From: Chloroflexota bacterium
GTDB taxonomy: Bacteria > Chloroflexota > Dehalococcoidia > SM23-28-2 > HRBIN24
Direction: 5' to 3'
NCBI GenBank assembly: GCA_030550295.1
Contig: JAUQPQ010000077.1
Coordinates: 1 to 7,142, forward strand
DNA length: 7,142 nt
Under the pieces are notes generated by a model. The model did no database searches and was not told the DNA's origin. It was given only the letters and a program-made list of their open reading frames with translations. Below, piece by piece: positions 1 to 6,677 of the stretch (its first letter is position 1; the number at the start of each line of letters is the position of its first letter). The position numbers and the translations under genes were made by a program.

Positions 1-1157
1 CCGTTTGCCAAAGCCATCCGCTTCCTGATGAAGGCTGACAGGAGCCGGATTGGGAGGATGGCAGTCGGCAGGCGATGGAGCGATATCGCCACGTATTGTG
101 CCTGGAGTCTCTGCAAGGTGGGCATCACCCCCTCCGGCATCAGGAGTAGCACCAAAATAACCAGAGCCCCCTGGATCAGGCCCGGCGCCCGGCTCACCAG
201 CTCAACCCCCAGCCCGGGCATCTGGCCCACCACTCGGACGAGGTCTGTGGGCAGATAGGTCAAAAGGGCTGCGGCCGGAATCGCAGCGCCCAGATTCCCA
301 AGACCCCCTACGACAAGAGCAAGGAACAGGTAGATGCTCTCCAAGGGTTCGATGGTCTCGTGCATGACGAACCTGAGGGGTATCACGTAGAGCCCACCGG
401 CTATGCCTCCTAGGGCAGCGCTTAAAGCAAAGGCCTCCACCTTAACGCGCGTGACATCTATGCCTATGGCCCTGGCTGCTACCTCCGAGTCCCTCGTGCC
501 CACCAGCCCCTTCCCCCAAGGCCCCCGCACTAGATTCCAGCAGAGGTAGAATGTCACCAGAAAAGACACCAGGCCGAGAAAGTAGATCCACTCATGCTGT
601 GTTAGGAGGCCTCTAAGGAAGGGTGGGGGAGGAGTGGCCCCAAAACGGAGCCCCCTTGCCCCGCCAGAGAAGTTATCGTACCGCAGCAGTATGTGGGGCA
701 GGGCGATAGCAGCGGAGAACGTCCCTAAGGCGAGGAAGACCCCACGCCAGCGCAGGGCCAGCGCCCCAAGGACTACACCTGCTGCGCAGGCTACTAACCC
801 GGCCATCACCAAGGCTGCCCAGAATGGCCAAGGGTGGCTGTCCACCTGGCCCAACTGCTCTACCCTGTCCGTCAGGACGGCGAAGGTGTAGGCGCCCATC
901 AACATGAACGCCCCTTGCCCCAAAGATAGCTGACCTCCATACCCACTAACGATGTTAAGGCCTAGCAGTGCTATCCCCAGGGCCCAAAAACGCGCCAGCT
1001 GGCTAATTCGGTACACAGGAAGAAGGAAGGGGGCAGCACAGGCGATGGCTATAAGGATGGCCGATACGATGATCAGACGCCATCGGCTCCCCACGGGGGC
1101 AGCAGCCCCCACAATATACACAAAAGCAACGGCTAACCAAAGCAGCAGCACGCTCAT
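1..1157 (-). CDS. livM: Branched-chain amino acid-type ABC transporter permease LivM (3'-truncated by window edge)
   Basis: This is the second membrane subunit of a HAAT-family ABC importer, which with LivH forms the substrate channel in the cytoplasmic membrane. Hand translation of the minus strand from the ATG at 1157 gives 385 codons with no stop, so the gene continues past the left edge. The protein is very hydrophobic, with about ten candidate membrane segments (for example residues 3-19, 27-47, 55-72, 111-134, 190-209 and 325-340). The family signatures are present: SGYGGQLSLGQGAFM at residues 71-85, near the start of the LivM fold, and the cytoplasmic ATPase-contact loop around residues 219-257 (TRDSEVAARAIGID followed by a Gly/Ala-rich helix). 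PEGV at 341-344 marks the usual end of the last helix, yet about 40 further, rather basic residues follow. The start codon overlaps the livH stop (ATGA), implying translational coupling. The family assignment is firm; the substrate is unknown, since HAAT members also carry amides, urea and aromatic acids. Confidence 0.93.
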   Translation of the reverse strand, partial: MSVLLLWLAVAFVYIVGAAAPVGSRWRLIIVSAILIAIACAAPFLLPVYRISQLARFWALGIALLGLNIVSGYGGQLSLGQGAFMLMGAYTFAVLTDRVEQLGQVDSHPWPFWAALVMAGLVACAAGVVLGALALRWRGVFLALGTFSAAIALPHILLRYDNFSGGARGLRFGATPPPPFLRGLLTQHEWIYFLGLVSFLVTFYLCWNLVRGPWGKGLVGTRDSEVAARAIGIDVTRVKVEAFALSAALGGIAGGLYVIPLRFVMHETIEPLESIYLFLALVVGGLGNLGAAIPAAALLTYLPTDLVRVVGQMPGLGVELVSRAPGLIQGALVILVLLLMPEGVMPTLQRLQAQYVAISLHRLPTAILPIRLLSAFIRKRMALAN

Positions 1158-2113
1158 GCTTGGCGCCCCTCTGCCTGACCAAACAGGCCCGTAGGCCTTA
1201 CCAAGAGGACAGCCATGATGGTGAGCAATATCAGGGGGAGCTTCATCTCACTTCCCAGCCAAGAAGGCGTATATGTCCCCAGCAGGTTCTCTCCTATCCC
1301 TATCAGGATGCCGCCCAGCACCGCGCCGGGTGGGTTTATGATGCCCCCTACTACGGCGCCTGCAAAGGCATATATAAGGATGGGGAACATAAAGGCTGTG
1401 AACAGGCCAGTCAAAGGAGCCACCAAGAAGGCAGCTGCCGAGCCTAACGCCCCTCCCAGCGCCCAACCCAGGGTCAGCATCTGCCCTACATTTATGCCCA
1501 TTAGGCGGCTGGCGTAAGGGTTGATAGCGCTAGCTCTCATCGCCAGCCCGATCTTGGTTCGGGTAAAGAACCAGTAGAGCAACACCATGACGCCAACCGA
1601 TACCAACAGGGTCCCCAGCTCGTGGCGGCTCAAGGTGAAGGGGCCGAAATCCACCGATTCTAGCCCGAAAGGACTGGGAAAGTACTTGGGCAGCTGGCCA
1701 CGGGCATAGATCCATACAGCCGCGCTGTTGAAAATCAGGAAGAAGGCTATAGTCACAGCAGCCCGGCTCAAAGGCAACGTCTCTTTCACCTTTTCCACGA
1801 TCAGTCGGAACATTACAGCTGCCAGGGCAGCTCCCAGAGCGGTAGCGGCTAGGAAGCTCACCCCCAAATTAACGCCAGCAACTATAAGGGACCAGGCAAC
1901 GAAGGTGGTGAACATCCCCCACTCGCCCTGAGCAAAGTTGAGAAGTTCCGAAGATCGAAAGACGAGCACTATCGCCAGCGCTAACAGGGCGTAAGCAGAA
2001 CCTATGGCTACCCCCCGGGCGATCTGCTCTCCGAAGAGGGCCCAGTCTTCCCACGGCTTGGGCGTCAAAAAGAGATGACCTATATCTGTCAGGCCTTGCG
2101 CTAAAGCTCCCAT
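1154..2113 (-). CDS. livH: Branched-chain amino acid-type ABC transporter permease LivH
   Basis: This 319-residue integral membrane protein is the LivH subunit of a HAAT ABC importer and would pair with the LivM encoded immediately downstream. The family hallmark GSAYALLALAIVLVF occurs at residues 38-52, followed by ELLNFAQGEWGMF at 56-68, which matches the NFAxGE motif of LivH. The cytoplasmic coupling loop is at about 184-212 (TRTKIGLAMRASAINPYASR), and a Gly-rich stretch at 252-272 is also typical. About eight to nine membrane segments can be drawn (33-53, 83-103, 118-136, 165-183, 213-233, 236-260 and 291-305 are the clearest). The first 30 or so residues form a polar leader somewhat longer than in many LivH proteins. 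The ATG at 2113 is preceded closely by AGGTGGAG, supporting this start. It lies 134 bp after the acyl-CoA dehydrogenase gene on the same strand, so it may be co-transcribed or have its own promoter. The substrate is not determinable from sequence. Confidence 0.95.
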   Translation of the reverse strand: MGALAQGLTDIGHLFLTPKPWEDWALFGEQIARGVAIGSAYALLALAIVLVFRSSELLNFAQGEWGMFTTFVAWSLIVAGVNLGVSFLAATALGAALAAVMFRLIVEKVKETLPLSRAAVTIAFFLIFNSAAVWIYARGQLPKYFPSPFGLESVDFGPFTLSRHELGTLLVSVGVMVLLYWFFTRTKIGLAMRASAINPYASRLMGINVGQMLTLGWALGGALGSAAAFLVAPLTGLFTAFMFPILIYAFAGAVVGGIINPPGAVLGGILIGIGENLLGTYTPSWLGSEMKLPLILLTIMAVLLVRPTGLFGQAEGRQA

Positions 2114-2247
2114 GCTCCACCTACACCTATAAGGGTCCGCATGGATGAGATATACACATCACCACCTTCCCCGCTACGTTTTGAGTCGAGGGTGCTGCCA
2201 AGGTGCTTAAATAGTTAGCGTCCTCTGCAAAGGGCTTCTTTCGCCTC
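2114..2247 (-). other. Intergenic region between the acyl-CoA dehydrogenase gene and livH
   Basis: This is the only gap of notable size in the window (134 bp). No strong factor-independent terminator (stable hairpin plus T run) and no convincing sigma70 promoter were found on the minus strand. The most A+T-rich part is at 2144-2160, which reads GATGTGTATATCTCATC on the minus strand. It contains a TATATC box resembling a -10 element and is an imperfect inverted repeat with GATG/CATC arms. No good -35 box lies at the proper distance. It may house a weak internal promoter or operator for the transporter genes, or simply be a spacer in a long transcript. Confidence 0.4.
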
Positions 2248-3426
2248 CTATCCACGGGGCAAGCCGAGCCCCCTTTGGGCGATAATGTTACGTTGGATCT
2301 CGCTCGTTCCACCTCCTATCGTCTCGGCGACGCTTGTAAGGTAGGTCCTAGCGATTCTGCCCTTTAGCGCTGCCCAGCGGCTTCCCCGCCATACTTGGCC
2401 GTACAGCTCTAGGACTCTCATGCCAGTAGCCGCCACTCGTTGACTTAACTCCGAGGCGAACAGCTTTGCTGCTGAGGCCTCATAGTTGGGGACCCGCCCG
2501 GCGGCCTGGAGCGATGCCACTCGGTAAGAGAGATACCTCCCTACCTGAATCTCTATGCCTCTATCTGCTAAGGCGAGCCTAGCTTGGGGGGTGATGGAGG
2601 CCTGGGGCGAATTTCGCACCCAGCGAAGGAGGGCATCCCATAGCCCTTGCGTCCTGGCGACGCTCGAGATAGAGGTCCGCTCAAAGTCTAAGGAGACGGC
2701 TAACATGTACCAGCCCTTGTTCATCTCCCCTACCAGGTTCTCGCGGGGGATACGCACGTTGTCAAAGAAGACCTGGTTGAAGCCATGATGCCCAGCCATG
2801 TTGATGAGGGGCCGGATGGCGATGCCAGGCGCGTCCATAGGCACTATGAACAAGCTGATCCCCTTGTGCTTGGGGGCATCGGGATCGGTACGAGCAGCTA
2901 GCCATCCCCATTGGGCACGGTGCGCCACTGATGTCCAGATTTTTTGCCCGTTGATCACCCAGTAGTCGCCCTCAAGCACAGCCCGGGTCTGGAGGGAGGC
3001 GAGGTCGGATCCTGCACCAGGCTCAGAGTAAAGGGTGGACCATACCTCCTCGCCAGAGGCGATCTTGGGCAGGAAACGGCGTTTCTGCTCCTCGGTGCCG
3101 TAGAGCATAAGTACGGGACCCACCCAGTACACACCCATGTTAAGGCCCAAAGTAGGTGCCCTCCGGTAGCCCATCTCCTCGTTAAAGACCACCTGCTGCA
3201 TGATGGAGGCGCCCAAGCCTCCGTGCTCTTGGGGCCAGGCGAGGGCCAGCCAGCGACGCTTCCCCAACTCTGCCTGAAGATGGCGGGCAAAGGCCCACAG
3301 CTCGTCGACGCCCCTGGTGGTCTCTAGATCGAAGGTGTCGTCCCAGTCTTGGGGCAGGTAGGTGTCCAGGAAGGCCCGTACTTCCTGCCGGAACGCCTCT
3401 TCTTGTTGGCTGAAGCGGAACTCCAT
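2248..3426 (-). CDS. Acyl-CoA dehydrogenase family protein, helix-G catalytic glutamate type
   Basis: This FAD-dependent acyl-CoA dehydrogenase of 392 residues, full length for the family, would introduce an alpha-beta double bond into an acyl-CoA in the cytoplasm and pass electrons to electron-transfer flavoprotein. The helical N-terminal domain covers about 1-125. The flavin-binding signature YSEPGAGSDLAS is at 133-144, followed by the beta domain with NGQKIWTS at 159-166, and the C-terminal helical domain runs from about 230 onward. The end carries GGGTSEIQRNIIAQRGLGLP (371-390), typical of FadE-type proteins. The usual glutamate of the medium-chain enzyme (YEGT) is glycine here (Gly372), while Glu249 in LDFER occupies the isovaleryl/long-chain enzyme position, so Glu249 is the likely base. 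The ATG is preceded by GGGGGAG at 6 bases' distance, overlapping the stop of the upstream CoA-transferase. Context suggests that it oxidises the thioester made by that transferase. A reductase role, as in CaiA, cannot be excluded. Confidence 0.95.
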   Translation of the reverse strand: MEFRFSQQEEAFRQEVRAFLDTYLPQDWDDTFDLETTRGVDELWAFARHLQAELGKRRWLALAWPQEHGGLGASIMQQVVFNEEMGYRRAPTLGLNMGVYWVGPVLMLYGTEEQKRRFLPKIASGEEVWSTLYSEPGAGSDLASLQTRAVLEGDYWVINGQKIWTSVAHRAQWGWLAARTDPDAPKHKGISLFIVPMDAPGIAIRPLINMAGHHGFNQVFFDNVRIPRENLVGEMNKGWYMLAVSLDFERTSISSVARTQGLWDALLRWVRNSPQASITPQARLALADRGIEIQVGRYLSYRVASLQAAGRVPNYEASAAKLFASELSQRVAATGMRVLELYGQVWRGSRWAALKGRIARTYLTSVAETIGGGTSEIQRNIIAQRGLGLPRG

Positions 3427-3439
3427 CTCACGCTCCCCC

Positions 3440-4636
3440 TCAAATGATGGCGCCTTGTTCCTTCAGCTGCCTAATGCTATCCCAGTCGTAGCCCAGCTCT
3501 AGCAGCACCTCCTCTGTGTGCTGCCCCAGCTCGGGGACGGTCCTTGGTGTCCTTGCTTCTGCGAAATCGGCTGGGCCAGCTATAAGCTCTCTGAGCGCGT
3601 TGCCTATTGTCAGGAAAGCGCTGGACTTGCGCACTAGAGGATCCTCTACTGCCTCGTTCACGGTGTTTACAGGTGCCCACCAGATATCGTGTTGGTCGAG
3701 GATGGGGCCCCATTGGGATAACGTGCGCCGGGCGAAGGCCTTGTCTAGCTCCCTCACCAGCTCGGAGGCGTTGCTAGCACGTGCGTATATGTCCTGGAAG
3801 CGGGGATCTCTCAGGAGGTCCTCCCTTCCCAAGGCCCGGCACAGCTGTGCCCAGTGACGGTCGGGCTGAGCGCACAGGAGCCACAGCCAGCGCCCGTCCT
3901 TAGCCCGGTAGCAGTTGATGAGGGGGTTACGCACGTGGTAACGGTCTACCGGCCTTACCTTGGTGCCGAGCCTTACCGCCCGTAGCAGGTCCCAGGAGAG
4001 GATGAAGGCGCCAGTGCGCACGAGGGGAACGCCCACCCACCTGCCCTGGCCGGTGCGGGCCCTCTCCACCAGCGCAGCACATATGGCTCCTGTCGCCGCT
4101 ATGCCCGTGGTGTTATCGAAGATGCCGTTAGGCTCCTGGGGCGGCTCCCCATCTGGATCGTGGGGCGGAGTCACCAGACGCGCCATACCTAAGCGGGCGT
4201 AGACGCCCACGTCCACGAGAGCTCGATTGCTCTCCTCGTGGTCATGGCCATAGCCGCTGATCTGGCAATAGATTAGCTTGGCGTTATGGGCCGAGAGGTC
4301 TTCGTACGTAGCGCCCAGCTCCTGCAGGGCCCGAGGCCTCAGGTTGGTCACAAAGACGTCGCAGCGCCTCACCAGCTCATAAAAGATCTTTCTTGCCCCC
4401 TCGGTCTGTAGGTTTAGGGCCACGCTGCGCTTGCCCCTATTTACCTGTTCAAAGATGGGGTTGCCCTCGGCCCGTGCGGAGGGAAAGGTGGAAACGAGCA
4501 TGGCGCGCATGGGGTCGCCTGTGGGGGGTTCCACCTTCACCACCTGGGCGCCCCAATCGGCGAGGAGGCAAGCTGCTGCTGGGGCCGAGATCCACTGCCC
4601 TAGCTCCAGAACTTTTATGCCTTCTAGAGGGCCCAT
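3440..4636 (-). CDS. Class III CoA-transferase (CaiB/BaiF family), second of a tandem pair
   Basis: This is a family III CoA-transferase (398 residues from the chosen start) that would move CoA between an acyl-CoA donor and a free carboxylic acid through an aspartyl-CoA thioester. Numbering from the chosen ATG, the N-terminal Rossmann-like half begins with GIKVLELG (6-13) and has NRGKRSVALNL at 66-76. The probable catalytic aspartate is Asp174 in IFDNTTGIAATGA. The second domain has LINCYRAKDGRWLWLL (239-254) and an aligned C-terminal ELGQHTEEVL. Several spots usually conserved are altered: AGP near residue 20 reads SAP, GADV reads GAQV, and the VDVSL strand after the catalytic region reads VGVPL. 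I prefer the ATG at 4636 over the GTG at 4642 because GGAGGTGA sits 5 bases before the ATG, whereas it would overlap the GTG. It starts 2 bp after the first CoA-transferase ends. The substrate pair is unknown; the divergence suggests a role different from its neighbour. Confidence 0.93.
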   Translation of the reverse strand: MGPLEGIKVLELGQWISAPAAACLLADWGAQVVKVEPPTGDPMRAMLVSTFPSARAEGNPIFEQVNRGKRSVALNLQTEGARKIFYELVRRCDVFVTNLRPRALQELGATYEDLSAHNAKLIYCQISGYGHDHEESNRALVDVGVYARLGMARLVTPPHDPDGEPPQEPNGIFDNTTGIAATGAICAALVERARTGQGRWVGVPLVRTGAFILSWDLLRAVRLGTKVRPVDRYHVRNPLINCYRAKDGRWLWLLCAQPDRHWAQLCRALGREDLLRDPRFQDIYARASNASELVRELDKAFARRTLSQWGPILDQHDIWWAPVNTVNEAVEDPLVRKSSAFLTIGNALRELIAGPADFAEARTPRTVPELGQHTEEVLLELGYDWDSIRQLKEQGAII

Positions 4637-4647
4637 ATTCACCTCCC
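4637..4647 (-). promoter_or_regulatory. Strong ribosome binding site deciding the start of CoA-transferase 2
   Basis: The minus strand reads GGGAGGTGAAT immediately before the ATG at 4636. GGAGGTGA is an eight-base match to the 16S anti-Shine-Dalgarno sequence, and GGAGG is 5 bases from the ATG. It contains the TGA stop of the preceding gene, so terminating ribosomes could reinitiate directly. The in-frame GTG at 4642 falls inside the site and is therefore an unlikely start. Confidence 0.75.
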
Positions 4648-5856
4648 AGTGATCCCTGGCCCGGTTATCACTCTCGAGGCAGCCAGGCCTGCTATTTGGG
4701 CGTCATTGTAACCAAGGAGGTCGCGCAGGACCTCGTAGGTGTGTTCCCCCAGCCTGGGAGCACGGCCCACGCGCGATGGCGTACGGCTGAACCTCGGCAC
4801 CGGGCGAGGCACCACCAACTCCCCCAAGTCCGGGTCGCAGACTTTCACAAGGCTGCCCCTCTCTTGGACGTGGGGGTCTTCTAGGAGGTCGGCAATGGTG
4901 TTCACCCTGCCAGCCACTACGCCTGCGTCCAGGAAGATGCGCTCCGCCTCCTTGGAGTCCATGGTGGCGGCCCAGGCGGCCACTTCCTTCTCTATATACT
5001 GGCGCCTCTGCGCCCTGGCCTCGAGGGAGCGCAGGGTGTGGTCATTGGCCCAGTCCTGGCGCCCTATGGCGCGGCAGAAGGCGAGCCATTGGTTTTCATC
5101 TAACACGCGCACAATGAGGAACCGCCCATCACGGCAGAGGTAACAGCCACCGGGAACGGCGCCTGGGCTGAAGGGCCCCTCCCTCTCAGGCAGGTTGCCA
5201 TCCCGTGAGTAGGCGGCCACTAGGTACCCTAGGAACCGCAGAGGCGCCTCATATAGGGCTATCTCCACCACCTGCCCCCTTCTGTTAGGGTCGAGGTCCC
5301 TGGCCCTTAGGGCGGCCAAGGCCCCTAGGGCTGCGAACAGGGGAGCAGTGTAGTCGGCCAGGACCACTCCCGGCAGGGGTGGAGGGAGGTGGGGCAGCTC
5401 AGGGTAGCCGATGCGGGAGAGGAGTCCAGAGAAGGCTATGGCCAGGCCATCGTACCCTGGCCTCCCCTTGTATGGGCCCGACTGGCCGAAGCCCGATATG
5501 CGCACAATCACCAGGGCGGGGTTGACGCGCCAAAGCTCCTCCGGGGCCAGACCCCATTTCTCTAAGGTGCCGGGACGGAAGTTCTCTACCAGTACATCGG
5601 CCCTCTTGACGAGATCTAAAAGGATGCTTCGCCCTTCGGGGCGGCCCAGGTCTATGGCCACCGAGCGTTTGCATCGCCCCTCGATGGCGAACCATTCTGG
5701 CCGCCCGGTGCGGCGCATGAAGTCGCCCCCTTGCGGGTTCTCGACCTTGATGACGTCAGCGCCCATCTCGGCGAAGAGGGTGCCGACGAAGGGGCCAGCC
5801 AGATAGGCGCCCAGCTCTAGCACCCTGATGCCGTCAAGGGGGCCCTTAGCATCCAT
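4639..5856 (-). CDS. Class III CoA-transferase (CaiB/BaiF family), first of a tandem pair
   Basis: This 405-residue family III CoA-transferase is of standard length and would transfer CoA to a carboxylic acid from a donor such as succinyl-CoA or a pathway product. It shows the canonical family order: GIRVLELGAYLAGPF (9-23), MGADVIKVENPQGGDFMRR (31-49), KRSVAIDLGRPEGR (63-76), VENFRPGTLEKWGL (90-103), and ISGFGQSGPYKGRPGYD (120-136). The likely catalytic aspartate is Asp168 in LADYTAPLFAALGAL. The small domain contains PGAVPGGCYLCRDGRFLIV (231-249) and AGVVAGRVNTIADLLEDPHV (311-330), which normally lines the active site. The ATG at 5856 lies 2 bp after the hydratase stop, with AGGTAGGT as a moderate ribosome binding site. 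It is more canonical than its downstream paralogue. Activation by CoA transfer is consistent with the absence of an acyl-CoA synthetase in the window. The family is certain, the substrate is not. Confidence 0.95.
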   Translation of the reverse strand: MDAKGPLDGIRVLELGAYLAGPFVGTLFAEMGADVIKVENPQGGDFMRRTGRPEWFAIEGRCKRSVAIDLGRPEGRSILLDLVKRADVLVENFRPGTLEKWGLAPEELWRVNPALVIVRISGFGQSGPYKGRPGYDGLAIAFSGLLSRIGYPELPHLPPPLPGVVLADYTAPLFAALGALAALRARDLDPNRRGQVVEIALYEAPLRFLGYLVAAYSRDGNLPEREGPFSPGAVPGGCYLCRDGRFLIVRVLDENQWLAFCRAIGRQDWANDHTLRSLEARAQRRQYIEKEVAAWAATMDSKEAERIFLDAGVVAGRVNTIADLLEDPHVQERGSLVKVCDPDLGELVVPRPVPRFSRTPSRVGRAPRLGEHTYEVLRDLLGYNDAQIAGLAASRVITGPGITGR

Positions 5857-5858
5857 TT

Positions 5859-6677
5859 CTACCTACCTGTGAACTCGGGCTTGCGCTTCTCGGCGAAGGC
5901 CCTGGCGCCCTCCCGGGCGTCCTCGCTACGCATGATGATCCGGGAGGCCTCGTTTTCCACCTCAAAGGCCTGCTGTAAGGGAAGGCCAAGGCTGTTGATT
6001 ACCACCTCCTTGATCTTGCGGACCGCCAGGGGGCCATTTTCGGCGATAGAACGGGCGAGCCGCTCGGCTGTGGGCATGAGATGGGGCAGGGGCACCACGT
6101 AGTTCACTAGCCCCACTCGCCAGGCCTCTTGGGCGGGCATGGGGTCGCCGGTAAGGAGGATCTCCATGGCCTTGCAGTAAGGGATCTGCCTGGGGAGGCG
6201 GGCCATGGAGCCACCGCCAGGGATGAGGCCCCGCTTAGGCTCCGTGAGGCCCAGGCTAGCATGTTCAGCTGCTACGCGAAGGTCGCAGGCCAGGGCCAGC
6301 TCAGTGCCTCCAGCCAGGCAATAGCCATTGATGGCAGCGATGACAGGTTTGTAGAGGGGGCGAAAACGCATGAGGGCCACATCTATAAGCCGCACTCCGT
6401 CCACCCGATCGTAAAGGACCCTCCGGTCCCATTCGTCTTCGGGCTGACGGGCGCGGGTGACGAGGGGGATGAGGCGCTTGAGATCGGCTCCGGCGCTAAA
6501 GGCCTGTTCGCCGGCACCGGTGACGATGGCCACCCGTGCCGCATCGTCGGCCTCGAAGCGCAGCCAGGCCTCGGCCAGCTCCACCACCATGCGTGGGTCC
6601 ATGGCGTTATGCACCTCCGGCCGGTTCAAGGTCACGTAGGCGATGCCGTCGCGCACCTCATACAGTACGGCGCTCAT
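5859..6677 (-). CDS. Enoyl-CoA hydratase/isomerase family protein (crotonase fold)
   Basis: This crotonase-superfamily enzyme has 272 residues, near the usual 260. It probably adds water to a 2-enoyl-CoA, the step after acyl-CoA dehydrogenation. Numbering from the ATG at 6677, it has NRPEVHNAMD at 18-27, the oxyanion-hole motif AFSAGADLKRL at 59-69, and NGYCLAGGTELALACDLRV at 117-135. Both catalytic glutamates of true hydratases are kept: Glu126 (in GGTELA) and Glu146 (in LTEPKRGLIPGGG). A slightly long charged loop follows the oxyanion motif (about 74-98). The C-terminal FAEKRKPEFTGR is the standard crotonase ending. An in-frame GTG at 6698 exists, but the ATG at 6677 has GGGAGGGTGG in front of it at ideal spacing, so I chose the latter. 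The gene overlaps the end of the flavoprotein gene by 20 bp and precedes a CoA-transferase by 2 bp. Isomerase or CaiD-like activity is possible. Confidence 0.95.
   Translation of the reverse strand: MSAVLYEVRDGIAYVTLNRPEVHNAMDPRMVVELAEAWLRFEADDAARVAIVTGAGEQAFSAGADLKRLIPLVTRARQPEDEWDRRVLYDRVDGVRLIDVALMRFRPLYKPVIAAINGYCLAGGTELALACDLRVAAEHASLGLTEPKRGLIPGGGSMARLPRQIPYCKAMEILLTGDPMPAQEAWRVGLVNYVVPLPHLMPTAERLARSIAENGPLAVRKIKEVVINSLGLPLQQAFEVENEASRIIMRSEDAREGARAFAEKRKPEFTGR

Noticed and set aside
28..1194. Short plus-strand frames (76, 85 and 80 codons) at the left end that could suggest several small genes or a gene-poor region
   Set aside because: The minus strand here is a single uninterrupted LivM frame from 1157 to the edge, checked codon by codon. 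The plus-strand frames are its antisense shadows.
2201..2247. Possible terminator hairpin just after the acyl-CoA dehydrogenase stop (GGC/GCC arms)
   Set aside because: The stem is only about three base pairs and has no following T run, so it is not a credible terminator.
2127..2312. 61-codon minus-strand frame covering the gap before livH
   Set aside because: More than a third of it overlaps the end of the acyl-CoA dehydrogenase in another frame, it has no recognisable motif, and no good ribosome binding site was noted.
4637..4642. GTG at 4642 as the start of CoA-transferase 2, giving a GTGA overlap with the previous stop
   Set aside because: The best Shine-Dalgarno sequence overlaps this GTG and is well spaced for the ATG at 4636, so the downstream ATG is preferred.
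4393..4884. Open frame of 163 codons on the plus strand across the junction of the two CoA-transferases
   Set aside because: It is antisense to both well-supported genes, and its Pro/Arg/Gly-rich composition is typical of a reverse-frame artefact.
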